A stretch of 64,000 nt of DNA, taken from contig JAVVQG010000008.1 in NCBI GenBank assembly GCA_036655355.1, positions 1 through 64,000 of the forward strand. Reading direction: 5' to 3'. Under the pieces are notes generated by a model that saw nothing but the letters and a program-made list of their open reading frames with translations, did not search any database and was not told where the DNA came from. Source of the stretch: JAUNSR01 sp036655355. Its GTDB lineage: Bacteria; Bacteroidota; Bacteroidia; Bacteroidales; JAUNSR01. Shown one piece after another: positions 25,735 to 34,641 of this stretch (position 1 is the first letter of the stretch; each line of letters opens with the position of its first letter). The position numbers and the translations under genes were made by a program.

Positions 25735-27117
25735 ATGAACCTGATGATAAATAGATTTTTAATCGTGGCGGGACTGCTGCTTTTCACTCCGACTGTTTTT
25801 GCTCAGATCGAAGAGGATGCACCCGAGATAGAAAATGAAGCGGAAGAAGCCGGGCAATTTACGGACATTGCTAAAGCGGGACTTAAAGTAAATGGTTACC
25901 GCCTTGGCGAGGGTCTGACCGTGAGAAGTTCAGAAGGCGGAAAGGTGAATCTAAGCGCCTTTATGCAAACCGGATTCGAGATGCGCAACTATGAGGGGGA
26001 TGATCAGCTATACAACCGTTTCAGAATACGAAGAGCTCGTGTGCGTTTGACAGGCGATGCGTATAAAGAGAAAATCAGATACGCCCTGGGTGTGGATTTG
26101 GTGAAGGGGAATAGTGGTGACGACGCGAACAACAGCATGCTGATGGATGCTTGGATCGGATATCGTCCCTTCGGCTCGCTTCTGACCCTATCGATCGGAC
26201 AACGTTCCACCCCGACCGACAACCGTGAACTTTTCATGAGTTCTTTCGCCTTGCAGTTGCCCGACAGAAGTAAACTGTCTTCTGCTTTCGGGACGATCCG
26301 CGAGGTGGGTATTTTTGCCGAAAGTTCGTTCAAGGTGAGTAAAAAAGGGTATCTGCGTCCAAGTATCGCCATTACGGATGGGGACGGACCGATCTCTACG
26401 GCTCCCCGTTACGGTGGTTTGAAATATGGAGCGCGACTCAGTTACCTTCCTTTCGGCCTTTTTAAGATGGGAGGTGATTCACGTCAGGGCGATATGTTTT
26501 ATGAACTTTCGCCGAAACTGAATATCTCGGTCGCTGCCAGTTACAATAACGGAGCGATCGATCGAAAAGGGGGTAACGGCGGATCGCCGATCCTTTACTA
26601 TAACGACCTGGATCAGGTAGTACTTCCGAATTTCACGAAGTTCATCGCCGATTTCCATTTTAAATACTTGGGCTTCTCTTTGTTGGGCGAATATGTAAAG
26701 ACCCATGTGGATGTACCGGGAACGATTACGCAGCGTGCCCGCAACTCAGCCGCTCCGTCTCGCGATTTTATCATCGACGGCGAACAGAATGTGGCGGGTT
26801 ACATCCGGAACCGCATGATGGTGGGGAGTGCCTTTAACATTCAGGGAGGTTACTTTTTTCGTAACTACTGGTCGGTGGATGCACGATATACCCATTTCAT
26901 GCCCGAGAAATACTCTTATCTGAATAACGATCTTTATTACAACCGCAAGGATTTTTATGAGATAGGAATCACGAAATATCTGACACGATCGCATTCCGTA
27001 AAGGTGCAATTGTCTTATACATTGATTAATCCGGATGGTCCGTCGCGTAAATTGAACGGGGATGCGTTTTCCGGAATGGAAGGTTTAACGAATCTGTTAA
27101 TGCAGATTAGATTCTAA
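25735..27117 (+). CDS. OprP/OprO-type outer-membrane porin
   Basis: 460 residues; the signal peptide ends at VFAQ (start at 25735 or the ATG 9 bp further on). An acidic N-terminal segment (IEEDAPEIENEAEE) precedes the barrel, which ends in NLLMQIRF with terminal Phe. Strand repeats such as FRIRRARVRLTGDAY are typical of the porin O/P family. Its place between iadA and a carboxypeptidase gene, together with a second paralogue at 28662, suggests it admits peptides or amino acids (inference). Confidence 0.85.
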   Translation: MNLMINRFLIVAGLLLFTPTVFAQIEEDAPEIENEAEEAGQFTDIAKAGLKVNGYRLGEGLTVRSSEGGKVNLSAFMQTGFEMRNYEGDDQLYNRFRIRRARVRLTGDAYKEKIRYALGVDLVKGNSGDDANNSMLMDAWIGYRPFGSLLTLSIGQRSTPTDNRELFMSSFALQLPDRSKLSSAFGTIREVGIFAESSFKVSKKGYLRPSIAITDGDGPISTAPRYGGLKYGARLSYLPFGLFKMGGDSRQGDMFYELSPKLNISVAASYNNGAIDRKGGNGGSPILYYNDLDQVVLPNFTKFIADFHFKYLGFSLLGEYVKTHVDVPGTITQRARNSAAPSRDFIIDGEQNVAGYIRNRMMVGSAFNIQGGYFFRNYWSVDARYTHFMPEKYSYLNNDLYYNRKDFYEIGITKYLTRSHSVKVQLSYTLINPDGPSRKLNGDAFSGMEGLTNLLMQIRF

Positions 27118-27123
27118 AAGATT

Positions 27124-28650
27124 ATGAGAATAAAAATATGGATAGCGCTTTTGCTCACTTCCGTTTCAGCAATGGCTCAACAACCCCGAAAGGTGACGGA
27201 GAAGTTTTTCCCGGATCCGGAGCTACGCATTAATACGCCTCTTTTTGAGAAATCTTCCGGATTTACAAGCTATAAGGAGATGATCACTTTTCTTGAGGAG
27301 CTGCGCATGAAATACCCGGAACTGATTCGAATTGAAGCCGCGGGAAAGACTCAGAAAGGGAAAATGATCCCGTTGGTAAGAATCGGGTCATCCGATTCAC
27401 AAGAGCGGAAAGTCAACGTGTTGCTGTTGGGACGTGTTCACGGGAACGAACCGATCGGAACGGAAGGTTTGCTTTATTTCATGCAGCAGTTGGTAGAGAA
27501 TCCTTACCAAAAGAGCTACCTGAATAAAATGAACTTTTATGTAATGCCGATGGTGAATATTGACGGTGGTGAAAAAAACAACCGTGCCACGGCAAACGGA
27601 ATCGATCTGAATCGCGACCAAAGCAAACTGGATAGTCCCGAAGCCATCGCCATGCATACGGCGGCGAATCGTGTGAATCCGGATATCTTCGTCGATTTTC
27701 ACGAGTATCAGCCCATGAAATCCGATCTGTATTATATCTCAGACGGAAAGATTCTTTCGAATCCGCTGGATGTGATGTTTCTATACAGTAGTCACCCCAA
27801 TGTATCGCCTGCCGTGCAGAAACCCGTTACGGAGATGTTTTTGCCTGCCATCGGGAAACGAATGGACCAAAACGGACTCCGTCATCAGGTTTATTACACG
27901 TCGGCTACCGTAAACGGAGATGTGAAATTCACCAAAGGGGGCGCTTCGCCGCGTTCAAGTGCCAACATCATGGCGCTGAAGAATTGCATCTCGGTGCTTG
28001 TGGAGGTTCGCGGTATCGGCTTGGATCGCATCGCTGCAAAACGCCGTTTGAATACGGTATATCTTTTTGCGGATGAATTGGCCCGTGTAGCTTATGATCA
28101 TTCAAAAGCCATTAAAGAGGCGATTCATACGGCAGAAAATGAGAAACGGGATGTTTCGGTGGAATTCACCCGTCCCAACAACCCGAAGCAGGAAGTTGAG
28201 TTCTTGGATATGATTAAAAATGAACTGGTCACATTGCCCGTGTTCATGCAGTTCTCGAATGAAACCACCTCTTCTAAAAACCGAGAAAGAGCGGATGCTT
28301 ATTACCTGCTTCCTTCCGAAAAGAAAGCCATCGCCAAACTCCAACTATTCGGAATTGAAACGACGTTGCTTGATCGGGAGGTGACGCTTCCGTTGCAAGG
28401 ATACGGCGTGTTGTCTGCAAAAGAATCTGCAGAGAATATTTCGGGCATGTCGCCACTGGTGGTTAAAACGGAACTCTTCTCGCGAAAGGTGACGTTGCCG
28501 GCCGGTACGGTTCGGATAGATATGAACCAACGCTATGGAAACCTGATTGCGACCTTGCTTGAGCCAGAATCGCCAAACGGATTTGTCAACTATCGCGTGA
28601 TCAACGGCGCCTCACTGAAAGAGCTTCCGATTTATAGAGAGATAAAATAA
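27124..28650 (+). CDS. M14-family zinc carboxypeptidase, exported
   Basis: 508 residues with signal peptide MRIKIWIALLLTSVSAMAQ. Zinc ligands are H106 and E109 in LGRVHGNEP and a third His in FVDFHEYQP (~200); the catalytic Glu is likely that of LVEVRGIG (~293). NGIDLNRDQSKLDSPE is the substrate-binding Asn-Arg segment. A C-terminal ~190-residue beta-rich domain follows. It acts in the periplasm or outside the cell, releasing C-terminal residues from peptides (or cleaving peptidoglycan-type amide bonds, which M14 members also do). Neighbours point to peptide degradation ahead of uptake through the flanking porins. Confidence 0.9.
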   Translation: MRIKIWIALLLTSVSAMAQQPRKVTEKFFPDPELRINTPLFEKSSGFTSYKEMITFLEELRMKYPELIRIEAAGKTQKGKMIPLVRIGSSDSQERKVNVLLLGRVHGNEPIGTEGLLYFMQQLVENPYQKSYLNKMNFYVMPMVNIDGGEKNNRATANGIDLNRDQSKLDSPEAIAMHTAANRVNPDIFVDFHEYQPMKSDLYYISDGKILSNPLDVMFLYSSHPNVSPAVQKPVTEMFLPAIGKRMDQNGLRHQVYYTSATVNGDVKFTKGGASPRSSANIMALKNCISVLVEVRGIGLDRIAAKRRLNTVYLFADELARVAYDHSKAIKEAIHTAENEKRDVSVEFTRPNNPKQEVEFLDMIKNELVTLPVFMQFSNETTSSKNRERADAYYLLPSEKKAIAKLQLFGIETTLLDREVTLPLQGYGVLSAKESAENISGMSPLVVKTELFSRKVTLPAGTVRIDMNQRYGNLIATLLEPESPNGFVNYRVINGASLKELPIYREIK

Positions 28651-28661
28651 AAAAGAAATAT

Positions 28662-29885
28662 ATGAAAAAGTTATTTTTCACAACCGTATATGTATTGCTG
28701 GGCACGTTTATGGTAAATGCTCAGGTACTTGAAAATGAAACCTTATCGGCACATACGAAGAGTGTGTTGAATTTGAACTTGAATGACGGGCAGCAACAGT
28801 TTCGTCTGGGAGGTTTTGTTCAAACATTCGGTAGTTATACCGATCTGAATAGCGATCAACCCGAGTATCGCTTCGGAGTTCGCCGCGCGTTGCTGAATCT
28901 CGAAGGAAACTTCAAGAAGCAGAATCTGAGTTTTCTGTTGCAGATGAATTTCGCCGACAGCTATCCGTTGCTCGATGCGTGGATTGCGTACCAACCGGTG
29001 AAATACCTGAAGATTACGGCGGGACAGAAGCAGACCTTTACCAATTCGCGCGATATGATGGTGCTCGAACAATCATTGGCATTGGGTGACCGGAGTCTGA
29101 CGGCTGAGGTTTTTGGAAGAACGGGCCGTGAACTGGGTATTTTTCTTGAAAGTCGCTTGCCTTTGGGTACGACGGGAGTTGATTTGGGTGCAGCGGTTAC
29201 CTCCGGTGACGGTCGTAATTCATTCGGGTCCTCTTCGGTAGATTTTGATTTGGGCGGTTTGAAGTATGGTGGTCGTGCGACGTTCTATCCGCTGGGATTC
29301 TTTTCGCCCGGCAATGAATTGCTGGGGAGCGATATCGCCCGAGAGAATCGTCCCAAACTTGCCATCGGAGGAGCTTATAGCTACAACGTGGGTGCGAGCA
29401 ATGCCGTTGGGGAAGGTCATGGAGACTTTGAGATGTTCGATTCGGAAGGAAACCCCAAATACCCCGATTATCAGAAGATCTCCGTCGATCTGTTATTCAA
29501 ATACCGCGGATTTACGTTGCTTGCCGAGTATGTGAATGCGATCGGTGCGAACCTGAACAGCGGATTGTTCACTTCTGCCGCATTACAACCGCGTGAGATC
29601 GCCTCTTATTTGGCGATCGGAAACGGATATTTGGTTCAGATGGGGTATCTGACCGCAAATGGTTGGTCGTTCGATGCTTCTCACAGCATTGTGAAACCGG
29701 AATGGGAGGAAACGAAAACCGCTGTAGTGAAAGACGTTTATCAAACCTCTTTGGGTGTATCCAAATATTTCTGGAATAAGAATGTGAAGGTACAGGCGTT
29801 GGGGAAATATAAGAAATATACAAAGAGCCAGGAGCAATTCAATCGTGAAATGCGCGGAGAGGTGATTGTTCAATTGATGTTCTGA
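28662..29885 (+). CDS. OprP/OprO-type outer-membrane porin (second in operon)
   Basis: 407 residues; signal peptide ends at MVNAQ. Beta barrel with repeated aromatic strands (FVQTFGSYTDL, FLLQMNFADSY) and C-terminal EVIVQLMF ending in Phe. It is shorter than the 25735 paralogue and lacks its acidic N-terminal segment. Overlaps the next gene by one base (TGATG), so translation is coupled. Confidence 0.85.
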   Translation: MKKLFFTTVYVLLGTFMVNAQVLENETLSAHTKSVLNLNLNDGQQQFRLGGFVQTFGSYTDLNSDQPEYRFGVRRALLNLEGNFKKQNLSFLLQMNFADSYPLLDAWIAYQPVKYLKITAGQKQTFTNSRDMMVLEQSLALGDRSLTAEVFGRTGRELGIFLESRLPLGTTGVDLGAAVTSGDGRNSFGSSSVDFDLGGLKYGGRATFYPLGFFSPGNELLGSDIARENRPKLAIGGAYSYNVGASNAVGEGHGDFEMFDSEGNPKYPDYQKISVDLLFKYRGFTLLAEYVNAIGANLNSGLFTSAALQPREIASYLAIGNGYLVQMGYLTANGWSFDASHSIVKPEWEETKTAVVKDVYQTSLGVSKYFWNKNVKVQALGKYKKYTKSQEQFNREMRGEVIVQLMF

Positions 29886-30784
29886 TGAGAAAAATATTCC
29901 CTGTTTTGATGTTATTACTGCTGTTGGGCGCATGCCAGGTTGACGATGCCGTCAACCTGCCCGACAACGGAACAAATGACGAATTTGTAATAGGAAAGGG
30001 TGTGGTGACATTTACCGGTTACGCACCTTTAAGTCATAAACCGATACGTGTCCATTATTACATCCCCTCGGGTGGTGATCCGGCCACGATGCCGGTTTTG
30101 TTTGTATTTCCCGGAACGGAGCGTAATGCGGATGATTACCTGGGCGCGTGGATTCCGGAATGTACCCAACGCAAGGTGATGGCATTCGCATTGGAATTTC
30201 CGAAATCGGATTACGCTTCGGCAGATTACATCGAAGGAGCCCTTTTCGATGGTGCTGTCGAGCGAGATGAGAAGGATTGGAGTTTCTCTCTGATTGATCC
30301 TTTGTTTCTTCACATCCGCGAGTCGTTAGGCGGATCTCAAACGGCATATGATATCTGGGGCCATTCGGCGGGTGCGCAATTCGTGCATCGCTTTATGTTG
30401 TTTAAGTCCTCGCCCTACCTGCGAACCGGTGTTTCAGCCAATCCGGGATGGTACACCCTGCCGGATTGTAACAAGAGTTATCCCTACGGACTAAAAGGAA
30501 CCTCTTTCGCCAATGAAAATACACAACGCCGCTTTTTTTCGAAAAAGCTGATCGTGGCATTGGGCAAAGCCGATGTTGTGGTTGACAGCAACCTGAACAC
30601 TTCCGCGGGAGCCAATGCTCAGGGAGCCAACCGCTATGCGCGCGGTTTGTATTTCTGGGAAGAATCAAACCGTTTGGCGAATCAAACCGGAACCGCTCTT
30701 CTCTGGAATAAACTCGAAGTACCCGGAGTGGGCCATGAATATAAGAAAATGGTAAGCGCCAGCGTCTCCCTGCTTTTCCCTTAA
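29885..30784 (+). CDS. Alpha/beta-hydrolase lipoprotein (LpqC/depolymerase-like)
   Basis: 299 residues. Lipoprotein signal MRKIFPVLMLLLLLGAC, Cys17 lipidated. Alpha/beta-hydrolase core with PVLFVFPGTERNADDY (oxyanion region) and nucleophile elbow WGHSAGAQF (Ser near residue 161); the catalytic His is probably in VPGVGHEYKK near the C terminus. Fold resembles secreted feruloyl esterase and polyhydroxybutyrate depolymerase relatives, but the true bond cleaved (ester or amide) cannot be read. It is the last gene of the seven-gene operon and overlaps the porin gene by one base. Confidence 0.8.
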   Translation: MRKIFPVLMLLLLLGACQVDDAVNLPDNGTNDEFVIGKGVVTFTGYAPLSHKPIRVHYYIPSGGDPATMPVLFVFPGTERNADDYLGAWIPECTQRKVMAFALEFPKSDYASADYIEGALFDGAVERDEKDWSFSLIDPLFLHIRESLGGSQTAYDIWGHSAGAQFVHRFMLFKSSPYLRTGVSANPGWYTLPDCNKSYPYGLKGTSFANENTQRRFFSKKLIVALGKADVVVDSNLNTSAGANAQGANRYARGLYFWEESNRLANQTGTALLWNKLEVPGVGHEYKKMVSASVSLLFP

Positions 30785-30848
30785 TAGTTGGAAATCAATC
30801 TCAAAAAGGCTATATTCGCACCTTCTTACATTCATAAATGGGATATTT

Positions 30849-32429
30849 TTGTCAATGATTAATACGCTACGCTCTTTTTGTAACTATTTCAGAATTCGAA
30901 TTGTTCTTTTACTCCAACTTCTTGCTTTCGGGAACTCTTACATGTTAGCGGAAACTACTGCGGAAATGCCGGTTGTTGGGGCCGCTGAAACCGTTTCGCT
31001 GATGGGGGTAACTGCAGCGGAGAAACCAGCTGTTGGGAACACGGAAACCGATTCGCTGATTGGGGTTGAAGCTTCTACATTCTTTAATAATACACGTTTT
31101 GACTTTTTCTCTGATAAACTGAGCCTGCGCATCCCATTAAAGATCAATGTAGAGAATTATATAGGCGTTATTCTGGCCATCGAATCGAGTGACGGGTCTT
31201 TCTTGAACCTGGCATTGGAAACCGAACAGAATAGGGAGAAACAGTTGCTTCTATATACGAAACAGCAAATTTATACCTATCCGGTATTTCCACACCGAAA
31301 TTCTGTTTCATCTCCTTTCGGAACGTCGACAGACAGCACCATTCTTTCGCTTGCGATAGATTTTAAGAAGAATATTCTCAACCTCAAAATCAACGAAGAA
31401 CCGATCGTGGTGAAAGGATTGGGTCTGACGGTAAACAACGGCTATAAATTCCATCTACTCCCCAACCGGCCGCTGATGGTAAACGGTCGCGAAGTGATCG
31501 TAGCCGGAACGCCCGCTGTTCAGATTACTTCGGTAACCACTCCGCGTTATCCAACCTGGTTTTGGTACATCATCATCTTGTGTGCGGATTTGCTGATCTT
31601 TCTGGTCGTGCACCGAAGACGCAAGAATAAAAAGCAAAAGACTACCGTCCCTTCTCTATCGCAAGAATCGGGCAAAATTCCCCAAAAAGAGAGTGCCGTG
31701 GAGTTTCCGCAGAAGTCGGCGATCTATCTTTTCGGAGGTATGCGCATCTATGATCGTAACGGTGAAGACATCGCCAAACAATTCTCTCCGTTGTTGAAAG
31801 AATTACTCTCTTTATTGGTGATTACATCCAATCAACAGGGAATCTCCTCGGAAAAACTGAAGGATATTCTGTGGAGTGATAAAAGTGAAGCGAGCGCGCG
31901 TAATAACCGTGCCGTGAATTTTGGAAAGTTGCGTACCTTGTTGTCGTTGGTGGGGGATTATGAATTGGAGCGTACCAATGGTTATTGGAACCTCTCGTTG
32001 CGCGGTATCTTTTCCGATTACCATGAATATGAGACGTTGGTGGCAACTCCCGAATTGGACCGGCAGCAGATTCGTTCGCTGCTTGCGTTGATTTCGGAAG
32101 GCGTGATTCTCAAGAACTCCGGATATCATTGGCTGGATAAGTACAAGAGTCGTATTTCCGATCAAGTTATCGAGGTATTGAGTCGTTATGCCAATACACC
32201 CGAACCGGAGAAGGACGTGCAGCTTACGGAGCGAATCGCAGATGCGATGTTCTTGTATGACTCGGTGAATGAGTATGCCCTTCATCTGAAATGCTTCCTT
32301 TACGTCCATACGGGGAATGCCTATATGGCCAAATCGTTCTTCTGTAAGTTCAGCAAGGAGTATCAATTGCTTTATGGTGAAAATTATCCCTATACGTTAG
32401 AGGATGTACTGGAACGAAAGTTTCTTTAA
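30849..32429 (+). CDS. Membrane-spanning SARP-type transcriptional regulator
   Basis: 526 residues. N-terminal signal/anchor (residues ~15-33), two similar 17-residue segments (PVVGAAETVSLMGVT and PAVGNTETDSLIGVE), then an extracytoplasmic beta-rich LamG-like domain (~75-230). One transmembrane helix (236-254, WYIIILCADLLIFLVV) is followed by a basic stop-transfer (HRRRKNKKQK). The cytoplasmic part has an OmpR/SARP-like winged helix (291-385, YLFGGMRIYDRNGED ... ISSEKLKDILWSD) and a BTAD-like helical domain (~390-520). It may sense a periplasmic ligand and bind DNA directly from the membrane. A TATATTCG box before it suggests its own promoter. Likely regulates the upstream operon (inference). 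Confidence 0.75.
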   Translation: MSMINTLRSFCNYFRIRIVLLLQLLAFGNSYMLAETTAEMPVVGAAETVSLMGVTAAEKPAVGNTETDSLIGVEASTFFNNTRFDFFSDKLSLRIPLKINVENYIGVILAIESSDGSFLNLALETEQNREKQLLLYTKQQIYTYPVFPHRNSVSSPFGTSTDSTILSLAIDFKKNILNLKINEEPIVVKGLGLTVNNGYKFHLLPNRPLMVNGREVIVAGTPAVQITSVTTPRYPTWFWYIIILCADLLIFLVVHRRRKNKKQKTTVPSLSQESGKIPQKESAVEFPQKSAIYLFGGMRIYDRNGEDIAKQFSPLLKELLSLLVITSNQQGISSEKLKDILWSDKSEASARNNRAVNFGKLRTLLSLVGDYELERTNGYWNLSLRGIFSDYHEYETLVATPELDRQQIRSLLALISEGVILKNSGYHWLDKYKSRISDQVIEVLSRYANTPEPEKDVQLTERIADAMFLYDSVNEYALHLKCFLYVHTGNAYMAKSFFCKFSKEYQLLYGENYPYTLEDVLERKFL

Positions 32430-32440
32430 GCCTCTTTGAA

Positions 32441-32487
32441 GAAAGTCGGGTTTTCGTGAAGTTCTCACGGGAATCCGACTTTTTGTT
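32441..32487 (+). terminator. Terminator after SARP-type regulator
   Basis: A long stem pairing AAGTCGG with CCGACTT and the inner CGTGA with TCACG, followed by five T, 12 bp after the stop codon. Confidence 0.82.
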
Positions 32488-32541
32488 TTCATGACTGTAC
32501 GGATTGGAAAGGCTGAACGATCTAAGAAGGGGATTAAAAAG

Positions 32542-32572
32542 AAAAAGCCCGAAAACTTTCGTCTTCGGGCTT
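32542..32572 (-). terminator. Terminator after tRNA-Ser copy 3
   Basis: On the minus strand AAGCCCGAA pairs with TTCGGGCTT, followed by TTTTTC. Same hairpin as for copy 2. Confidence 0.83.
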
Positions 32573-32577
32573 CGTTG

Positions 32578-32664
32578 CGGAGAGAGAGGGATTCAAACCC
32601 CCGGAACCTGTAACAGTTCAACGGTTTTCAAGACCGCCGCAATCGATCACTCTGCCATCTCTCC
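32578..32664 (-). tRNA. tRNA-Ser (UGA), copy 3
   Basis: The third copy of the 87-nt tRNA-Ser with anticodon UGA. The promoter is at 32697-32704 (TACCTTTG on the minus strand). Confidence 0.95.
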
Positions 32665-32831
32665 AGTGCGTCTTCGGGTATTACCCGATTGCGTTGCAAA
32701 GGTAACGTAAAAAGTTTATTTTGCAAATGAATCGGAAACATTTTTTCGAGTATGAACTTTTGAATTGAATAAGTGTTTTCTTAATGTAAACTTATCTGAT
32801 TCGTTCCTAGGATTTTCCATGGGAATCAGAG

Positions 32832-33158
32832 ATGAATGTATTCAATAAAAAAATGAAGGATATGACAGACTTTAATGAAATCATTAGTTCCGATAAACCG
32901 GTATTAGTAGACTTTTTCGCTGAGTGGTGCGGTCCGTGCAAGATGATGAAACCGATTTTGGAAGATTTGAAAACCAAAATAGGCGATTCGGCTACCATTC
33001 TCAAGATTGATGTGGATAAGAATCAGAAGCTGGCTCAGAAATATCAGATTCAGTCCGTGCCCACGTTGATGATCTTTAAAAATGGAAAAGACGTTTGGCG
33101 TCAGTCCGGCGTAATGCAGGTGCCCCAATTGATGGAGTTGATCAATAAATTTAAGTAA
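32832..33158 (+). CDS. trxA: Thioredoxin (cytoplasmic)
   Basis: 108 residues, standard thioredoxin length, with active site FFAEWCGPCK (about residues 28-37) and cis-Pro loop QSVPTLMIF. No signal peptide. In-frame ATGs at 32853 (MKDM) and 32862 could be the true start, giving shorter N termini. It lies 63 bp upstream of an exported thioredoxin gene and close to trxB, so these form a thiol-redox neighbourhood. Confidence 0.94.
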   Translation: MNVFNKKMKDMTDFNEIISSDKPVLVDFFAEWCGPCKMMKPILEDLKTKIGDSATILKIDVDKNQKLAQKYQIQSVPTLMIFKNGKDVWRQSGVMQVPQLMELINKFK

Positions 33159-33221
33159 TTACGCTACAAAAGGCATTCGGACGGCACATCTGAGCTTGAT
33201 GTAAAAATAAAAACCCTACAG

Positions 33222-33701
33222 ATGAGAAAGAATCTTCTATTTCTCTTCATGTTGTTCTTTTCCTGCTTTACGATGTCGCTGATCGCACAAGAACAGGGTG
33301 AACAGCCTGTTCTCTCGGGAAAGCCGATCAAGGTGAATAAAGCGGAATTTATCAAATTGATTTACAATTTTGAAAAGAATCCGGATGCATGGAGCTATGA
33401 GGGAACGCTGCCCTGTATAATCGACTTTTATGCCGATTGGTGCGGTCCGTGTCGAAAACTGGCCCCTACGCTTGAAAAGATAGCCAAATTGTATAAAGGA
33501 AAGGTGATCGTTTATAAGGTGGATGTGGAAGCACAACGTGAACTCGCCGCTTATTTTGGAATCCAGACGTTGCCTACCGTGGTTTTTGTTCCAATCAATG
33601 GACAGCCACAGGCCGCTATGGGACTGATGCCTCAGGAAACGATTGAGCAGATCATACAGGATGTCTTTCAGATCGCCCCTAAAACGCAAACTGAAATCTA
33701 A
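33222..33701 (+). CDS. Exported thioredoxin-fold protein
   Basis: 159 residues. Signal peptide MRKNLLFLFMLFFSCFTMSL with cleavage near IAQE, so it works in the periplasm. Thioredoxin fold with YADWCGPCRK and TLPTVVFVP. It is more like the thioredoxin at 5533 (shared pattern of active-site flanks and C-terminal helix) than like its immediate neighbour. It probably reduces or shuffles disulfides in exported proteins; the electron donor (a DsbD/CcdA-type protein) is not in this window. Confidence 0.9.
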   Translation: MRKNLLFLFMLFFSCFTMSLIAQEQGEQPVLSGKPIKVNKAEFIKLIYNFEKNPDAWSYEGTLPCIIDFYADWCGPCRKLAPTLEKIAKLYKGKVIVYKVDVEAQRELAAYFGIQTLPTVVFVPINGQPQAAMGLMPQETIEQIIQDVFQIAPKTQTEI

Positions 33702-33745
33702 ACTACAACTTGAAGGTTAAACTACAAACTGAAAAGGTGTAACGC

Positions 33746-33808
33746 AAAGAATTCCCTTGTTCTCCCTTTTTCAAATGCTGAAAAGGAGAGAGCAAGGGAA
33801 TTCTTTTA
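33746..33808. terminator. Long bidirectional terminator
   Basis: AAAGAATTCCCTTG pairs with CAAGGGAATTCTTT, with a second inner stem (CCCTTTTTC with GAAAAGG). A- and T-tracts on both sides let it end the thioredoxin and the convergent crp/fnr transcript. Confidence 0.9.
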
Positions 33809-33815
33809 TACGATG

Positions 33816-34514
33816 TTATCCGAATCGGTTTACTTTTCGGAGTTTCTCTTCGTCGATAATCTTGATCTTGCGCCCGTCTACCGTTACGATACCCTCCGTG
33901 CAGAAGCTCGAAAGCGTGCGGATGGCATTCGATGTGGTCATGTTAGAGAGGTTGGCCAGATCTTCACGTGCCAGATAGATATTAATGGTGCAACCGTCTG
34001 ATTCCGTCCCATATTTATCCAAAAGGAATACCAGAGAGTCGGCTAAACGTCCCCGGATATGTTTCTGTGTGAGGTTTACGGTGCGTTCATCCGATTCGCC
34101 CAAGTCAATCGCCAATTCGCGAATAAAGAAAAGAGCCAGCTCATTATTCTTCGTAATGAGATTCTCGATCAGCTTCATCGGAATCAATGCGATGATAGAG
34201 GGTTCAAATGCCGCCGCTTCCGTAACATACGGTTGGCCGGCAAAATAAGCGCGGTAACCGAAATATTGTACGGGACGGATCAGGCGCATGATCTGATTGC
34301 GACCGCCAATCCCTCCTTTGAATATTTTTACTTTTCCCCTGAAAAGACACATCAGCTGCGTGGCTTCGTCTCCTTCCCGGTAGATGGGTTCATTCTTTTT
34401 GTATTGCTGGATCTTTGTGTTCTGCATTACCAACTCTTGCTGGTCAGGGGTTAGTAAACTCCAGATATTAGACATGTACTTTGTAATGTCTATTTCGCGA
34501 ATAGGTGTTGTCAT
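33816..34514 (-). CDS. Crp/Fnr-family transcriptional regulator
   Basis: 232 residues. Cyclic-nucleotide-binding-like domain (~15-135; YKKNEPIYREGDEATQLMCL, FGYRAYFAGQPY) and a C-terminal winged helix (~150-225) with recognition region AREDLANLSNMTTSNAIRTL. No Cys cluster like FNR, so no visible iron-sulfur sensor. The effector is unknown. A -7 box (TATATTTG on minus) lies at 34547-34554. Next to thioredoxin and trxB genes; a role in redox or oxygen response is possible but only inferred from position. Confidence 0.9.
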   Translation of the reverse strand: MTTPIREIDITKYMSNIWSLLTPDQQELVMQNTKIQQYKKNEPIYREGDEATQLMCLFRGKVKIFKGGIGGRNQIMRLIRPVQYFGYRAYFAGQPYVTEAAAFEPSIIALIPMKLIENLITKNNELALFFIRELAIDLGESDERTVNLTQKHIRGRLADSLVFLLDKYGTESDGCTINIYLAREDLANLSNMTTSNAIRTLSSFCTEGIVTVDGRKIKIIDEEKLRKVNRFG

Positions 34515-34546
34515 GGAAGCCTATTAATAAACAATGTTGTAAAGCA

Positions 34547-34554
34547 CAAATATA
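34547..34554 (-). promoter_or_regulatory. -7 box for crp/fnr gene
   Basis: TATATTTG on the minus strand, 33 bp upstream of the start codon. Confidence 0.55.
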
Positions 34555-34589
34555 ATAAATATTAGTATTCGTGTTAAGTTTTTATTACA

Positions 34590-34632
34590 AAAAGAAACCG
34601 GCGCTCGCTTTAAAAACGGGCGCCGGTTTAAA
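34590..34632 (-). terminator. Terminator after trxB
   Basis: AAACCGGCGCCCG pairs with CGAGCGCCGGTTT (minus-strand order) and is followed by CTTTTTG, just past the trxB stop codon. Confidence 0.85.
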
Positions 34633-34641
34633 AAAATATAA

